From: Humulus lupulus
Taxonomy: Eukaryota; Streptophyta; Magnoliopsida; Rosales; Cannabaceae
Direction of reading: 5' to 3'
NCBI RefSeq assembly: GCF_963169125.1
Contig: NC_084794.1
Coordinates: 228,690,219-228,754,218 of the forward strand
Length of the DNA: 64,000 nt
Shown here: in pieces, positions 1 to 11,181 of the stretch
Position numbering within the stretch: position 1 is the stretch's first letter
Layout of the letters: each line of letters opens with the position of its first letter
The notes under the pieces: generated by a model
Told to the model about the DNA's origin: nothing
Database searches by the model: none
Seen by the model: the letters and a program-made list of their open reading frames with translations, nothing else
Position numbers and translations under genes: made by a program

Positions 1-696
1 TAACATTGTGTGTTGATATGGGCTGCCAAGGAAAATTGCCTCTGATAATGGCATGCAATTTTACAGTGATATTTTCACTGATTTTTGCGAGAGGCACGGG
101 ATTATCAAAAGTTTTTCATCGGTAGCTCATCCGCAAACAAACGGACAGGTTGAAGCTGTCAACAAGACCCTGAAGGACACCTTGAAGAAAAGGCTTGAAG
201 AGCAAAGGGGGCATGGCTAGAACAACTACCAGAAGTCCTTTGGTCGTATAGAACATCCCATCGAACAGCAACAGACCATACTCCATTTTCTTTGGCCTAT
301 GGATATGAAGCCATGTTGCCTATTGAATTAGACCCACCATCGCATAGAAGGTTGGCATACGATCAGAGTACCAATGATCAATTATTGATGGAGTCTTTGG
401 ATTTGGTCGATGAAAGACGTGAGCAAGCTCAACTTTGAGTGGGAGCTTATTAGCAAAAAGTGGCTCGATATTTTAACTCTAAAGTACGAGAGAGAAAGTT
501 TAACGTGGGAGATCTAGTACTTAGATGAGTTTTTCTTAATACACGAGAGCAGGCTGCCGTAGTGCTTGGACCCAACTGGGAGGGTCCGTATCAATTTGAG
601 GAAGACCTCCAACCAGGCATGTATAAACTTGCTCGCTTGAATGGAAATCTCATTCCTCGCTTGAATGGAGAACACGTGCGCAAGTATTATCAATAA
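1..696 (+). pseudogene. Ty3/gypsy integrase core and C-terminal region, decayed
   Basis: Translation gives the integrase signature DNG near 44-52, then HPQTNGQVE, the block WLEQLPEVLWSYRT, and a C-terminal chromatin/nucleic-acid-binding part with GPNWEGPY. The reading ends with YYQ and TAA at 694-696, the same end as the pol of Gyp2 (KYYQ). The function would be insertion of element cDNA into the genome. The copy is dead. The frame changes near 205-215 at a G run, and in-frame stops lie at 436-438, 451-453 and 526-528. The protein begins upstream of the window. Confidence 0.88.
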
Positions 697-1345
697 ACAA
701 TTCTTTTCAAAGAACTGGCTTGTATTAATTTCATTTTTTACAAGTTTATGAAGAAGGGCTGGTCAATTATATGACTGGTCGCTTACAAGTGTAAGATCAA
801 TTTTTGATCACTCGTACATACACGATTTTGTCCATTTATTACGAGAAAAAAAAGGAACTATGCGCAGCCAGTTATTCTTGCCAATTATTGTATTTATTAC
901 AAGTATTTGCTCATTACGTATGTTGTTTTGCTATATTATCATTTTTATAAGTATTCATTACAAGCAGTAATGTTCGAACAGGTCTTGGTCATGGCAAGTG
1001 ACCGAGGACCTTAAGCTCCTCAATCACTTGGGGGGCATATAAGGTACTCAGCAAGCAAAGCATATCAACAAGCATATGTAACACACGAGCAAAATAAGGG
1101 AAATCATACTACGACACTTAGAGTATTTTTCAAATCAAAGTGCTATGCTAAGTTCGGTCATGCGAGTAGGTGTTATAATAAAAAACAAATATTATAATGT
1201 CAAAATAGAAATGTGTTACACCGCGAGCAATTTTTGCTCGGGTGTAACTATTAATTAAAAGGAAGCTTCCCTACGCAGCAAAAAATTGTCTTGACATTAT
1301 GAACCGTAGTTCGTATGTCCTAGTTACAAATAAAAATAAATAAAA
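697..1345. other. Gyp1 spacer between pol and the antisense gene
   Basis: No supported coding region. A purine-rich run with CTTGGGGGGCAT lies near 1024-1037. A similar run, CTTGGGGGGCAGG, lies after pol in Gyp2 near 27435. It may mark an internal polypurine tract or only shared ancestry. The remainder is AT-rich. Confidence 0.55.
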
Positions 1346-3099
1346 TTACTGAGCAGCAGGAGCAGCAGGAGGCTCTTGTTGGGATTGCTGGTCGACTGTT
1401 GTCCCAACATCCTCGTCGACGCCTTCAATGCCTGTCGCTAAAGAGATCTCAGGGGATTCCTGAGCTTTCCTCTCTTATTCCAGGCAAGCAGTGCACTTTA
1501 CCAGTTCAACCTGCTTCATATGCTCTGGGAGATAGTCAAGGTTCGCCTCGGGGTTGCTCTTCCAAAACATATAGAAATAGTTGAACGTCGCTCCCTTGAA
1601 CTTCTCCAGGTTGCGAGCGTTAGTTTCTTCGAGCAGTTTGACGTGCTCCTCCTGCTCGGTGGTTTCTTTCATGCTGATCGACAGGTCATCCTGAAGTTTG
1701 GAGGCCTCTTTAAAATTCAGCCCCGAAGCCTCCTTATACTTCTCCTTGGCTTCAGTGATTTTGACCAATGCCTCCTGGTGTTTCCTCAGCTTCTCGCTCA
1801 GGCTTGCGTTTTTCTCTTCGGCCGCTCTCAGCTGCTCGACATGTTTGGTCTCGATCGCCTTGAGCTGCTCAGCATGTCTGGTCTCGACCGCCTTGAGCTG
1901 CTCGGCGATTCTTTCCTCGATTGTCTTAATCTCTTCAGAATGCTTGGCAACAATCTCCTCCGAGCGACGCCAACTAGTACTCATGGTCAGAACTCCCTGC
2001 GATCAGAGAAAAAGTAACGCTATTAGTATGAGTCAAAGGGGCAAGATAGACAACTAAAGCACAACAAAAATGGCAACTTACACTGAGTACTTCATTCAGC
2101 ACGCGGCTGGAAATTTGGTCAATATTCATGGAGGAGATGTTGATGAAGTTTTCCTGGGTACGCCGGTGTCTTGACAGTTTCTTTAGCTTGTCATTAGCCG
2201 AGCTGTATGCTGTGTTCAGGATAGCCTTGACCTGAGTTTTTCCTGACTGATCAGAAGGACTGGGGTTGCAAGGAGCTGGAGAAGTCGGGTCGAGGGGAGC
2301 TGGAGGAGGGTCGTGTCCTTGGAAGGTGGTGGTGCAGGAGGATCCTCAGTCCGAACCCTTTTCTTGGAGGGGTCGCTACTGCTTTCTCCAGGGTGTCACA
2401 TGCTTCCTCTCTTCCTGCTTGCAGGAGCTTTGGCATTGATGTTGTTGTACAAGTCAAAGGCTTCTCCATAAGGCATGACTGCAGGATGGAAACAAATGAT
2501 CAGACAATATAAATTAAGTTACTTAAAAAAGCAAGGGAAATTCTAAGTAATATACCCGAGCTATTATTACTAGTCGATACATTATTTATGGAACTACTGC
2601 TACACTCACTCTCTGCCTCGATGTGGTACCTAGACCAGGTGTTGAAGGCGCCCCCAGGCACGTTTTCCCTCTGGTCGGGTGAAGGTTTGACTAGGATTAT
2701 CCCAAGAATATCGTACTTCTTGATATAATTAGTCACCATCCTAGCCGATATGACGCTAGGAGGCGCCACGTACCAGTCCACTTCTGGTCGAAGGTCGTCG
2801 CGAGGCCGGGCATGGGGTTGGATTTCTGGTGGTGAAGTGTTTATAGGTTGTGGATCATTTGAAGGACCCTCGATGTCGACTGGTGGTTGGTTAGAAGGGG
2901 GATTGGTGGATTTCTTTTTTCTACGAGTAGTATATTTCATGCGATTCCTATCAGGTTGACTGGTCGGAGGGTTGATCGGGTGGTTTTGCTGAGAAAATGG
3001 AACTTTCGAAAACAACAGTGACAGTTGTTCTTGATCCTCAAACAGTAGTGCGAGCAGATCGTCGTCGATTGGCCTCTCACCTCCCCAAGGATCGTGCAT
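1346..3099 (-). pseudogene. Gyp1 antisense gene, decayed and internally deleted
   Basis: Read on the minus strand. The 5' exon (about 3099 to 2610) starts MHDPWGGERP and includes VDWYVAPPSVISARMV and FNTWSRYHIEAE, typical of the N-terminal part of plant gypsy antisense proteins, ending near a GTGAGT donor. The block expected next, the PF04195-like core, is missing. A later exon (about 2260-2090) ends at GTAAGT. The last exon (about 1998 to 1346) is a long coiled coil with repeated AEQLKA(V/I)ET heptads, broken by TAA at 1475-1477; the same frame continues to a natural end at 1346. The position matches the intact antisense gene of Gyp2. Function is unknown. Confidence 0.7.
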
Positions 3100-3458
3100 G
3101 AATATCTGAGGACAGAAAATGGGAGGTGAGATTTACGGCCAACAAATAGAAGAATAGTAAACGTTGGGATAACGTTGCTCGGGTATAAAAGTTAAGCTTT
3201 TATACGACTAGCAACATTTTAACGTAAACACTAAAAGCATGCGAACAGTTTGGAAAAATAGATTAAAAAGCGGAAGTGAAATTTTTTTTCAGGGAAACTT
3301 TTCGACTCCGAAAACAGACGGGAAAAACCTAGATTTTTCCGAAAGCATAAAAATTGAATTTTTACTTCAATTTTGGGCCCTAAAACAATATTCCTACTTC
3401 CCCCGCCAATTTCTAAGCCTCACTTAGTGTTTTTACTAATTAAAACTCCTATCCTATC
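3100..3458. other. Gyp1 internal non-coding sequence
   Basis: AT-rich sequence upstream of the antisense reading frame, possibly its leader or promoter. Nothing else was recognised. It is cut at 3458 by the copia solo LTR. Confidence 0.4.
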
Positions 3459-4600
3459 TGTTATATTATTTTATAATATAATGTAATATTATATTATTTT
3501 ATAATATAATGTTTTAGATTAAATAAATGTGACATAGAGTGTCACATATTGTAACATATAATAGAGAGTTACATTATTTGGATATATGTGAAATATCCAA
3601 ACATGTAACATATTTGGTGTTACAAATTCATCACAAATTTGTAACTCCTAAATATCACCCATTATTGTGTAGATTTGTTGTTACACAATATTGAGATGAA
3701 TTTCTTAAAGCCATATGAGAAATGATTGATAGAGATATGATTTTAACTCCCATATTGTGTATGGAAGTTACAAAATCAAGTGGGAATAAATTGGAACATT
3801 TTGGAAAAATCTAAAAATTGGTTGCTGAAAATGACCAAGGGCCACGGCGCTTGAAACAAGCGCCGCGACCCTAGTGGCCGACAGCTTCATACAAATTCGG
3901 TTTTTATCCAATTTTGAACGTTTCCAACATCCAAGTAACTCCCAAATCTCTATTTTAATTCCATAAAACATCCAATTAATCATTGGTAACAACCATGGGG
4001 GTTGGTGGAATTTGAAATTCAAAGGGTATCTCAAAACTCTATAAATAGGAGCCTATTGCTCACTTGTAAGACACAATATTTCTATCCATTAGAGCACTTG
4101 GCTAGAAATACCTTGAGGCTTGATAATTCCAGAAAGCATTTCCTATAATCTGTGAGAGATCCCTTAGTACTTGAGTTAGGGGAAAATAAGCTTTTGGACA
4201 AATGTTTCAAACCTTGTTCAAGTTGATGATCCCCAACACTCTTCACTTTGGTAGTGTGAGTGAGAGTTGTTTATCTTTTGTTTCTTGTTCCTTTCTTTCA
4301 TTCTATTGCTTTTCATCTTTATATTGTTCTTCTCTATTTACTTGTATTTCTTGTTCAAGAGTTGTAATCTTTTATTTTCTTTTATTTCAAACACTTTACT
4401 TTATTTGTAACCTTTTGCTTAGAGTTGTATTTTACTATTCTCTTCTTCTTCATCATCTTCTTCATTTTCTTTGTTTATTTGTAATTTTCAGTTATAGAGT
4501 TGTAACTCTTTTTAATCAATCATTATTTATTTGTAATATATTGCATAGAGTTGTAATTTATTATTATTTCCATTGAGGCAAAATACATATTTTCATAACA
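3459..4600 (+). mobile_element. Solo LTR of the CopA/CopD copia family
   Basis: Starts TGTTATATTATTTTAT and ends TTTTCATAACA, flanked by a perfect 5-bp duplication CTATC (3454-3458 and 4601-4605). There is no internal region, so it is a solo LTR left by LTR-LTR recombination. It is related along its length to the LTRs at 17783, 43048, 53141 and 58892. A TATA box (TATAAATAGG) lies near 4040. The GC-rich segment at about 3838-3888 contains a perfect 9-bp stem hairpin (3845-3865, loop AAA) that the other copies lack. Confidence 0.92.
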
Positions 4601-5141
4601 CTATCATGTTACTACCTACGAATCCGATTACCCCGAAAGCATTTTTTCTCAAGAACTTTTAAAAACTCAAACCCGAATACCAGAAAGCTCGAGAAATATA
4701 TTTTGCATGGTATAGCAGAGACAAGGAGATCACGAAACTTACTTGAGTTGCAGATTGCAAAAGAGTTGCGAACGTTGGTGCTTGGGGCTGGACGGACACG
4801 CCTTGGATCACCGAAGTTTTATGGGCTTTTCTGGTTTTTTCTTCTGAGTTCTTGAGAAATGGAAGTTTGGTAAAAGGTAAAAAATGAGAAGAGTGGGTTA
4901 TTTATATTGATCGTGGCACAGTTAAAAAGGTAATGATGAGGGTAAGTTTTCGAAACGTGGGGAATCATGTTAGCCGTTAGAACGCTTTTGGGAAACTGCA
5001 ACGACCATGATTAGCTACTTTTTCGAAAATGCGCTGATAGATATGACAAGTCAAACGGAAGGTTGGTCGATTAAGTTTATTATATGCTGGTTGCATTAAA
5101 ATAAACTTGCAGGGCAAATGTTTACCCAAAAAAGGACTACC
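4601..5141. other. Gyp1 internal region before the 3' LTR
   Basis: Continuation of Gyp1 after the solo LTR. No supported gene. Purine-rich AAAAAAGGA at about 5128-5136 could be the polypurine tract that primes plus-strand synthesis next to the 3' LTR. Confidence 0.45.
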
Positions 5142-5719
5142 TGATGACATGACATAATTAACATACACGTGGGATACACGTGACCGTTTAAGTGAGTATA
5201 ATCTATTCAACCATCGACCAGAAGAGAATTCACTTAGCAGACATCATATTTTATGGGCGACCAGTCTGGTCGCAGCATTTCATATATTTCCTTCAGATTT
5301 GTAATTTTGCATTTATATAATAATTGTGATTTCCATTATTATTTAGATACACCTGTATTAAATGTAATTAAGACCCATCGACCCATGTAGAACTCATTGA
5401 GCCTATAAATAAGAATCAAATGGCTCAAGAGAGGGGACTTTTGGACTTTTGAACTTTGGAATTCGGAGAGAGAATTATAGTGTTTTTATCCGCCATAATT
5501 GTATTCATCTTGAGGCTTGTGAAAGTCGTGAACCTTAGTTCATTGATCACAGTGTTGGTATTCTACATCAATAAGAACACTAAGTGGACATAGGTTATTA
5601 CCATTTTTTGGGGCCAAACCACTATAAATATTTGGTGTTGTTTATCTTTTGTCTTGATTTTCATCTCGTTTTTATCGTTTTACTTGACTCCGTGTCGTTG
5701 ACCAAATCGAGGGTCAACA
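5142..5719 (+). mobile_element. Gyp1 3' LTR
   Basis: Ends with GTCAACA, like the Gyp2 LTRs (CCGTCAACA). A TATA box TATAAATAAG is near 5404, with transcript-leader-like sequence after it. The start at TGATGACATGACAT is an inference from the TG...CA rule and the purine run just upstream; the 5' LTR is not in the window to confirm it. Confidence 0.6.
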
Positions 5720-6140
5720 CCTGTCCTTGTCCCATCCCCGCTTATTCCCCATCGGGAACTCATTTATTTAAAAATTAATTTTAGATTAAAATTTTAAAAT
5801 AAAAATAGTAAATTATATGTAAATAAAATATTGCACAATATTTATGATTTAAAATACTAAACATTATCCCAAATAAAATTTAAAATATTAAAAAAACTAC
5901 TAATATACTACAATAACATATAAAGAAAGATATAAAATACATATAAAATATTACAAAAATATGTAATAATTTAAACGGGGCTCCGTTGGGGTGGGGAGTG
6001 CCATCCTCGCCCCCGCCTCATTTAACATTTGGGTTTTAAAAATTGTTCTCGTCCCTGCCCTGTTCCCCATTTAGATGGGGATTCCCCGCCCTATTAGGGG
6101 TGGGTCCCCGTCCCTATGGGAAAAATGTGCATCCCTAGTG
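5720..6140. repeat. GC-rich dispersed repeat fragment (possible MITE)
   Basis: Two blocks rich in CCCCGTCCC/GGGGCGGGG words (about 5722-5760 and 5978-6140) flank an AT-rich core, and the last block ends near GTGCATCCCTAG. The pattern resembles short hAT-like plant repeats with this word content, but no clean terminal inverted repeat or target duplication could be fixed by eye. Confidence 0.35.
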
Positions 6141-6444
6141 CCCATCTACCCATATCTTCAATATGCCAATCTCTGGAATGGAAGCTTTCAGATCAAAAGT
6201 TTGAAAATGATGGGGCTTTGTGCAAACTTCGCCATGGCCAAGCTTCGTGTTTACTCCATGGCGAAGAAGAAGAGGAAAGATCAAGGAAGGGGAGAAGAGG
6301 AAAGAATCGAGGAAGGGGAGAACAAGGAAGATCTGGGAAGAAGAAAGAAAAAAAAGAAGAGAAAAAAAATAGTTTTTAGGTTTTAAATCTTATTTTATAT
6401 TTATAAAAATATATATTTTTTAATAATTTAAAATTGTTGAAAAG

Positions 6445-6475
<31 letters not shown>

Positions 6476-6905
6476 AGATGGACCAATAGTAGCGTGATAC
6501 ATGTTATCCCATCAGCCCTAACTACATTTAACTGCCCATGTAGTAACGGCTGTACCCAAAACCTAACGTTAGGTATTTGTTTTGTAAAAAAAAAGTTTGG
6601 AAATGTAAGTAGAATGAATAAAAAACTACACATAATTATGACGGATTATTTCCTATGAGTGATAAATGGAGTTTGAAGAGTAAAAAAGTGAGAGAGTATA
6701 TTGGAATTTGGGTAGAGAGATAGTATATTTGGCTGCTTTAATACATTTACAAAACCATATAAATTTCTTTAATTATTTATTATTTTGCTAATTTTTTATT
6801 GACAAAATATTTTGCTGCATCTGATAGTTGTCTTTTTTTCCAAATATTTTGTAAATATGTAGGAAATATATTTGGTATATTTTCAAAACATATTTTGCAG
6901 ATACA
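6141..6905. other. Intergenic, no gene seen
   Basis: Contains a purine-rich stretch (about 6255-6370, mostly GAAGAAG-type) and a T homopolymer near 6446-6468. Reading frames here are low-complexity and not credible genes. Confidence 0.5.
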
Positions 6906-6911
6906 GTATTA

Positions 6912-7335
6912 TTAGGGGTGAACATCGGTCGGTTTGGGCGGTTTTTTCATAACATAAAATTCAGAATTTGGTTTTCGGTCTGGATTTGTGCAATCCAAAA
7001 ATCGACCAACCAAACCAGTTAAAAGAAAAAACCGACCGTTTTGGATCGACCAAACCGAATTTATTATTATTTTTTTTGAAAGTTTTAGTTAAAAAACTAA
7101 AAATTTTGGATTGTTGGAATCTATTTTTGTTCCTTTTTAAAACATAAATATATAGAACATAATTTCAGATTTTTTTATTTTTATTTAATAATTTCAATAA
7201 TTAATAATTATATAATATTATATTGTTCGGTCGGTTTCGGTTCCGCCGGTCGGTCCACACAAAATTTTCAAACCGACCGAACAGTGGCGGTTTTTTCGAT
7301 ATTCGGTTTAATTGGTTTCGATTTTTTCAATATTC
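6912..7335. repeat. Repeat with CGGTCGGTTT/AAACCGACCG inverted words
   Basis: Begins AGGGGTGAACATCGGTCGG. It holds several copies of CGGTCGGTTT and its complement AAACCGACCG on both sides of an AT-rich middle, so it could fold back. This word composition is common in dispersed plant repeats. Ends were not resolved and no coding potential is seen. Confidence 0.4.
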
Positions 7336-7555
7336 GGAAGGTCGGTGTATACAGTTTTTCTAATTTTTCGGATTTTATGCTCAGTTGTAAGTATTATATA
7401 TTTTGTTTGAGATACATCTATGATAGAAGAAAACTTAAAGAAAAAAAATCCTCATTTAATTTGAGCTTAAATTGGAGGGAAAGTCAAATCAAGATAACCG
7501 CTAAAATAAATAATAAAGAAAGAAGTAAGAGAGAGGTTTTTCCTCCAAAAATTTG

Positions 7556-7779
7556 AAAAGCTCCCGCGTTTTTCTACTCTTCCGACTCATCTCCCTCCCT
7601 CCCTTTCACTCTTTCCCTCTTTTTTTCTCTTCCATTCTCCGCCTATTTCCTCCCTCATTTTCACTTCTTCTGATCTAAACTCAAACCCCTTTTCTTATTC
7701 TTCTTCTTCTTCTTCTCCTCTCTCTGCAATTTTTCTTTCTCAGATCTCACAACCCATTTCCCCTCCATCTTCGTCAACA
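7556..7779 (+). promoter_or_regulatory. CT-rich 5' leader of the LisH gene
   Basis: Dense pyrimidine tracts (CCCTCCCTCCC, TTCTTCTTCTTCTTC, CTCTCTC) lie directly before the start codon at 7780. CT-rich leaders and Y-patch core promoters are usual for TATA-less plant genes. No TATA box was seen in the last 200 bp. The transcription start is not known. Confidence 0.5.
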
Positions 7780-10130
7780 ATGAGCAGACAACCCAGAGTC
7801 AAGAAGAAGTCTTCTCAGAATCTCGGTACCGGAGACGTAACTCCGAAGCAAATTGCTTTCATCGTCGATCGATATCTATTCGACAATAAATTTTCTCAAA
7901 CTCGCTCTCTTTTTCGAACTGAAGCCTCCTCCCTCATTGCTCAATCTCCCAGTCAAGAGGTACGTTTTTTTTTAGGAAATTTGTGATCTGGGGTTTCGAT
8001 TTCTTGCGGTTTTCTTTAATGGGTTTGTGTTGATTTTCTCAGGCGACTAAGGGAATACTGGGTCTCGGCCAAATAATTAACGAGTATATAAGTTTGAAAG
8101 CACAGAAACTAATGGTGGATCAAGAAAGGGTTCGACTTGAGCAGGAGAAGTTCCGGGTCCAGACGCTGTTGCAGAGTATGCAAAATGCAATGTCTGCGTA
8201 CAATGCTAGTGGAAGCTCGTCTGTGCCGGCCGCGATTTCCTCTGTAGCTCCTAAGCCAGCGATTATGGCTCCTCGGTTGCAGCCGTTTAATGGGTCTCAA
8301 GCAGGTACATCATATTTACATCCCAGTTACCTTTTTCGATTTATGTTCAAATTGAACTGAAAACAAAAGCTCATGAATCTTGAAGATGGTACAATGTTGG
8401 TTTATACATATTTCTTACTAGTGTAGTGATGTTGATTAGGATGAACTATCAATACGGATGGCACTAGTGAAAGTTGATTTCTTTTTTCTTAGATGTGAAT
8501 CCTGAATCTTGAAATGTTTATGGATTTTTGTTGCTGTCACTTTCTTTACAAAGTCGTTATCTAAGTTTTAATTGCTATGGGATTTTTTTTGATGAATTTG
8601 GAAGGTTGGTGTCTTTAGTGGTAACTTTTTTTCTTCTTCTTATTGTTTTCAAATTAGGGTTTCCTTTGAACAACAATCCAACTGTACATTCAATGTCTAT
8701 GCCTTCCAACACGAATGCTCAACCTACAAATATATCTTCATTGTCAAATAATAAGAGAAAAAACCCCAAGATTATTTCAAATGCCCCTCCTCCAGCTGCG
8801 AAGAGATCTTGCAGCAAATTCTCACTTCCAGAGAAAGGTAGGATTATCTGTGGTGGTGTACGTAATCTTTGTTACTTAATGCTTCTGTTTTTCGATTGCA
8901 TAAGCTTAATTACATTTATTTTTCTTCCAATGCAGAAGCAGTTCCACAATATGGTAGCACAGTTAATAGTCAAGAAAATACTCAGGCTCCCGCTTCTGCA
9001 GTTGAATCATCACCAAACATCTGTGTGGCTAGTGGATCAAGTGTGGCCAAGTGTTTGTTCAATCAGCCCTCACTCTCCATTCCAACAAATGCTTCTGTTC
9101 CCAAGACGCCCCCAAGAGCAAATTCCTCTCAAAGTGACAAATCAACATCTCCTCTTGATGTTTCTTCCACTGCTAAATGTAGCAATGCTAGCACTCCCAC
9201 AGAGATGACCCCAACAAGATGCACTGTAATATCATCATCCAAAAGAGTGACGCTGAGTCCATGTAAACAAATGGCTTTTTACATGGAGAAAAACCAGTGC
9301 ATTTCCACTTCCTCGCCAGTCAAGACAAATTCAAAGAGGCAGACAATAAGCAATAATGTGAAAGGAAGACTTGATTTTAGTGATTCTGACTCATTGGTGA
9401 ATTTAGGGTCAGGCGAACCAATTTTTGAGCAGACTTCAACATCTGAGTCTGAAAAGGAAATTGACCTTTTTGACATTGATCTGCCTAATTTTGATGCCAT
9501 TGGAGAAGATTTCTCCTTTACTGAAATGTTGGGTGCTTTTGATTTTGAGTGTGGAGAAATGGATTACTCTTGCGAACTACCTATAGGTGCTTCTATGGAC
9601 ACCATTTCAGGGTATTGCCTTGCTTCATTTTGCTGTGCTTTTCATATGGTTTTTTCATCTTTCCATTTTCTGTATAAGTTTTAATTTTATTTTCATGCCT
9701 GATTTCTTTTTTCCATCTAAATCATACACAGCTCATCCCCTGAATCAATGTGTGGCTATATGGGGTCTAACCAAGTTATGTCAGAATTCTCTACTGTGAC
9801 AGAAGTATTATCACAAGATATGAGTATGCAAGGTGAACAAGCTGGCCTTCTTAAAGTTGTATAGTTTTCATCTCATTCATTTATTCATCCATTCATCAGA
9901 AACTAAGTTTACAAGTTTCAATGTTGCAGGGCCGGATTCTATGTCAGCTCTAAAATCTGTGACAAGATGCATCAAAATTATAAGTCCTGGTATATAACCA
10001 TTCCAACTGTCTTAATACATGCTTCAATTCGTTATTGTTAGATCTAAGTTGATTTATTGAAATGATTATTGAATTTGCAGTAAAAACTTGTGGGAATTCT
10101 CTGGATCAGAACTGTGCTGCAACAAACTGA
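7780..10130 (+). CDS. LisH-domain protein, 502 aa, seven exons
   Basis: Exons: 7780-7959, 8043-8304, 8658-8837, 8936-9611, 9732-9832, 9930-9989, 10081-10130. All introns are GT-AG and all phases agree, giving 503 codons with stop. Residues about 20-52 (from TPKQIAFIVDRYLFD) form a LisH-type dimerisation helix pair, followed by a short coiled coil rich in Q, E and R (about 75-100). The rest is low-complexity Ser/Thr/Pro sequence with basic patches (NNKRKNPK, AAKRSC) and many S/T-P sites (KTPPR, STSPL, MTPTR, TLSPCK, TSSPVK, ISPVKT). An acidic stretch with EIDLFDIDLPNFD lies near 390. LisH proteins often join chromatin or E3-ligase complexes; a nuclear regulatory role is inference. The first ATG after the CT-rich leader was chosen. 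I do not recognise a named orthologue. Confidence 0.88.
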
Positions 10131-11181
10131 CTGGGAGAGTAGGCATTACTTCTTTATGGTCTGATATACCCGCACTTAATTAACATAGATGTATAAAAGT
10201 TAACTGTTAGTCTGTTTACATATTCTTTTGTCTAGGATGTAAGGTCATGACTTGTGTGATCATGATTAGTGCCTCTTCTAATGACTTGATATTATGAAAA
10301 ATAGAACAAGAAAGAAAGATTTTCTATAATCTATATCACCAGGGTCACCAGACCTTGATACATCTGCAAAAGAGGAAATAAGTACGGAGATACAGACTTA
10401 CAATTCTCTTCCACTATCTCCTATTGCCTAATATAATTCTAGATCAATTGCCAAGTAATTTAAATTCACGAGTTATTTGAAGTTCCTTTTTGTCAATATA
10501 GAATAGGAAGTATATGATGAATTAACAAGGAGTTGTCTAATTAGATTCTGTACACGGGAAGAAGAAATGTATAGCCTAAGCTACAGTTTCTATGAGTTTG
10601 GCACAAACAACTATCAAATATTTGGTTTTTTTTTCCTTTAGTCGTTTCCAAATAGCTGAGACTGTTTATTCAAAATTAACACATGGTGTTAACACGAGTC
10701 ATTTTTGCCGTAATTCAAGAATCATGTATACAAAGACAGTTTAAATGGTTAATGACTAATGCTTATAATTTTTAATGCATCAAGTAGCATATTTCCCAGC
10801 CATCATTATTTTGGGGGCATAAATCTAAAACATTGATATATTATTCATTTAGCTTACAAATTACAATGGATGAATGAGCTAGCTGTAAACTGTATTACTT
10901 ATTAAAGGACCACTTATAATTCAACTTGATTGGCCCCATCAAAGTTCTGACTGTCATTTCTAATGACTTTGTTGCAAGTCTTAAGTAACATAATTCGAGT
11001 AGTATTCTTAGTTTGGGGTACTGTATTTCTTGAATAAGGTTATCTGATCTCATGTGAGGTTATAATCGAATATGAAAGCATGTCTTAATAATAGGAATGA
11101 AAAATGTAATATATATACTTGCAAGAAAATGAAAAAAATCAACTGCAATAGTTTGAAAAACAAAATAAAACCAAATTTTTC
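10131..11181. other. Convergent intergenic region and 3' UTRs
   Basis: Lies between two genes that face each other. It must hold both 3' UTRs. AT-rich, with no credible reading frame, repeat or RNA gene seen. Confidence 0.6.

Larger units (their letters stand above)
1..5719 (+). mobile_element. Gyp1: 3' part of a Ty3/gypsy Tat-like retrotransposon
   Basis: The window opens inside the integrase of this element. Downstream come a spacer, an antisense coding block and an LTR ending in GTCAACA at 5719. The order pol, spacer, antisense gene, 3' LTR matches the Tat lineage (Grande and Retand types carry an antisense gene after pol); that is family knowledge. Gyp2 in this window has the same plan and a similar LTR end. 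The 5' LTR, gag and most of pol lie outside the window, so no target duplication can be checked. A copia solo LTR is inserted at 3459-4600. Confidence 0.8.

Noticed and set aside
1520..2057. Plus-strand frames opposite the Gyp1 antisense gene
   Set aside because: Mirror frames of a coiled-coil coding strand; the minus-strand reading has family similarity and splice sites, these do not.
4202..4576. Hydrophobic Phe/Leu/Cys-rich frame
   Set aside because: It is the T-rich U5 part of the copia solo LTR; the same frame appears in the other LTRs on the opposite strand.
6075..6386. Lys/Glu-rich plus-strand frames
   Set aside because: Purine-rich low-complexity sequence without domain support or splice signals.
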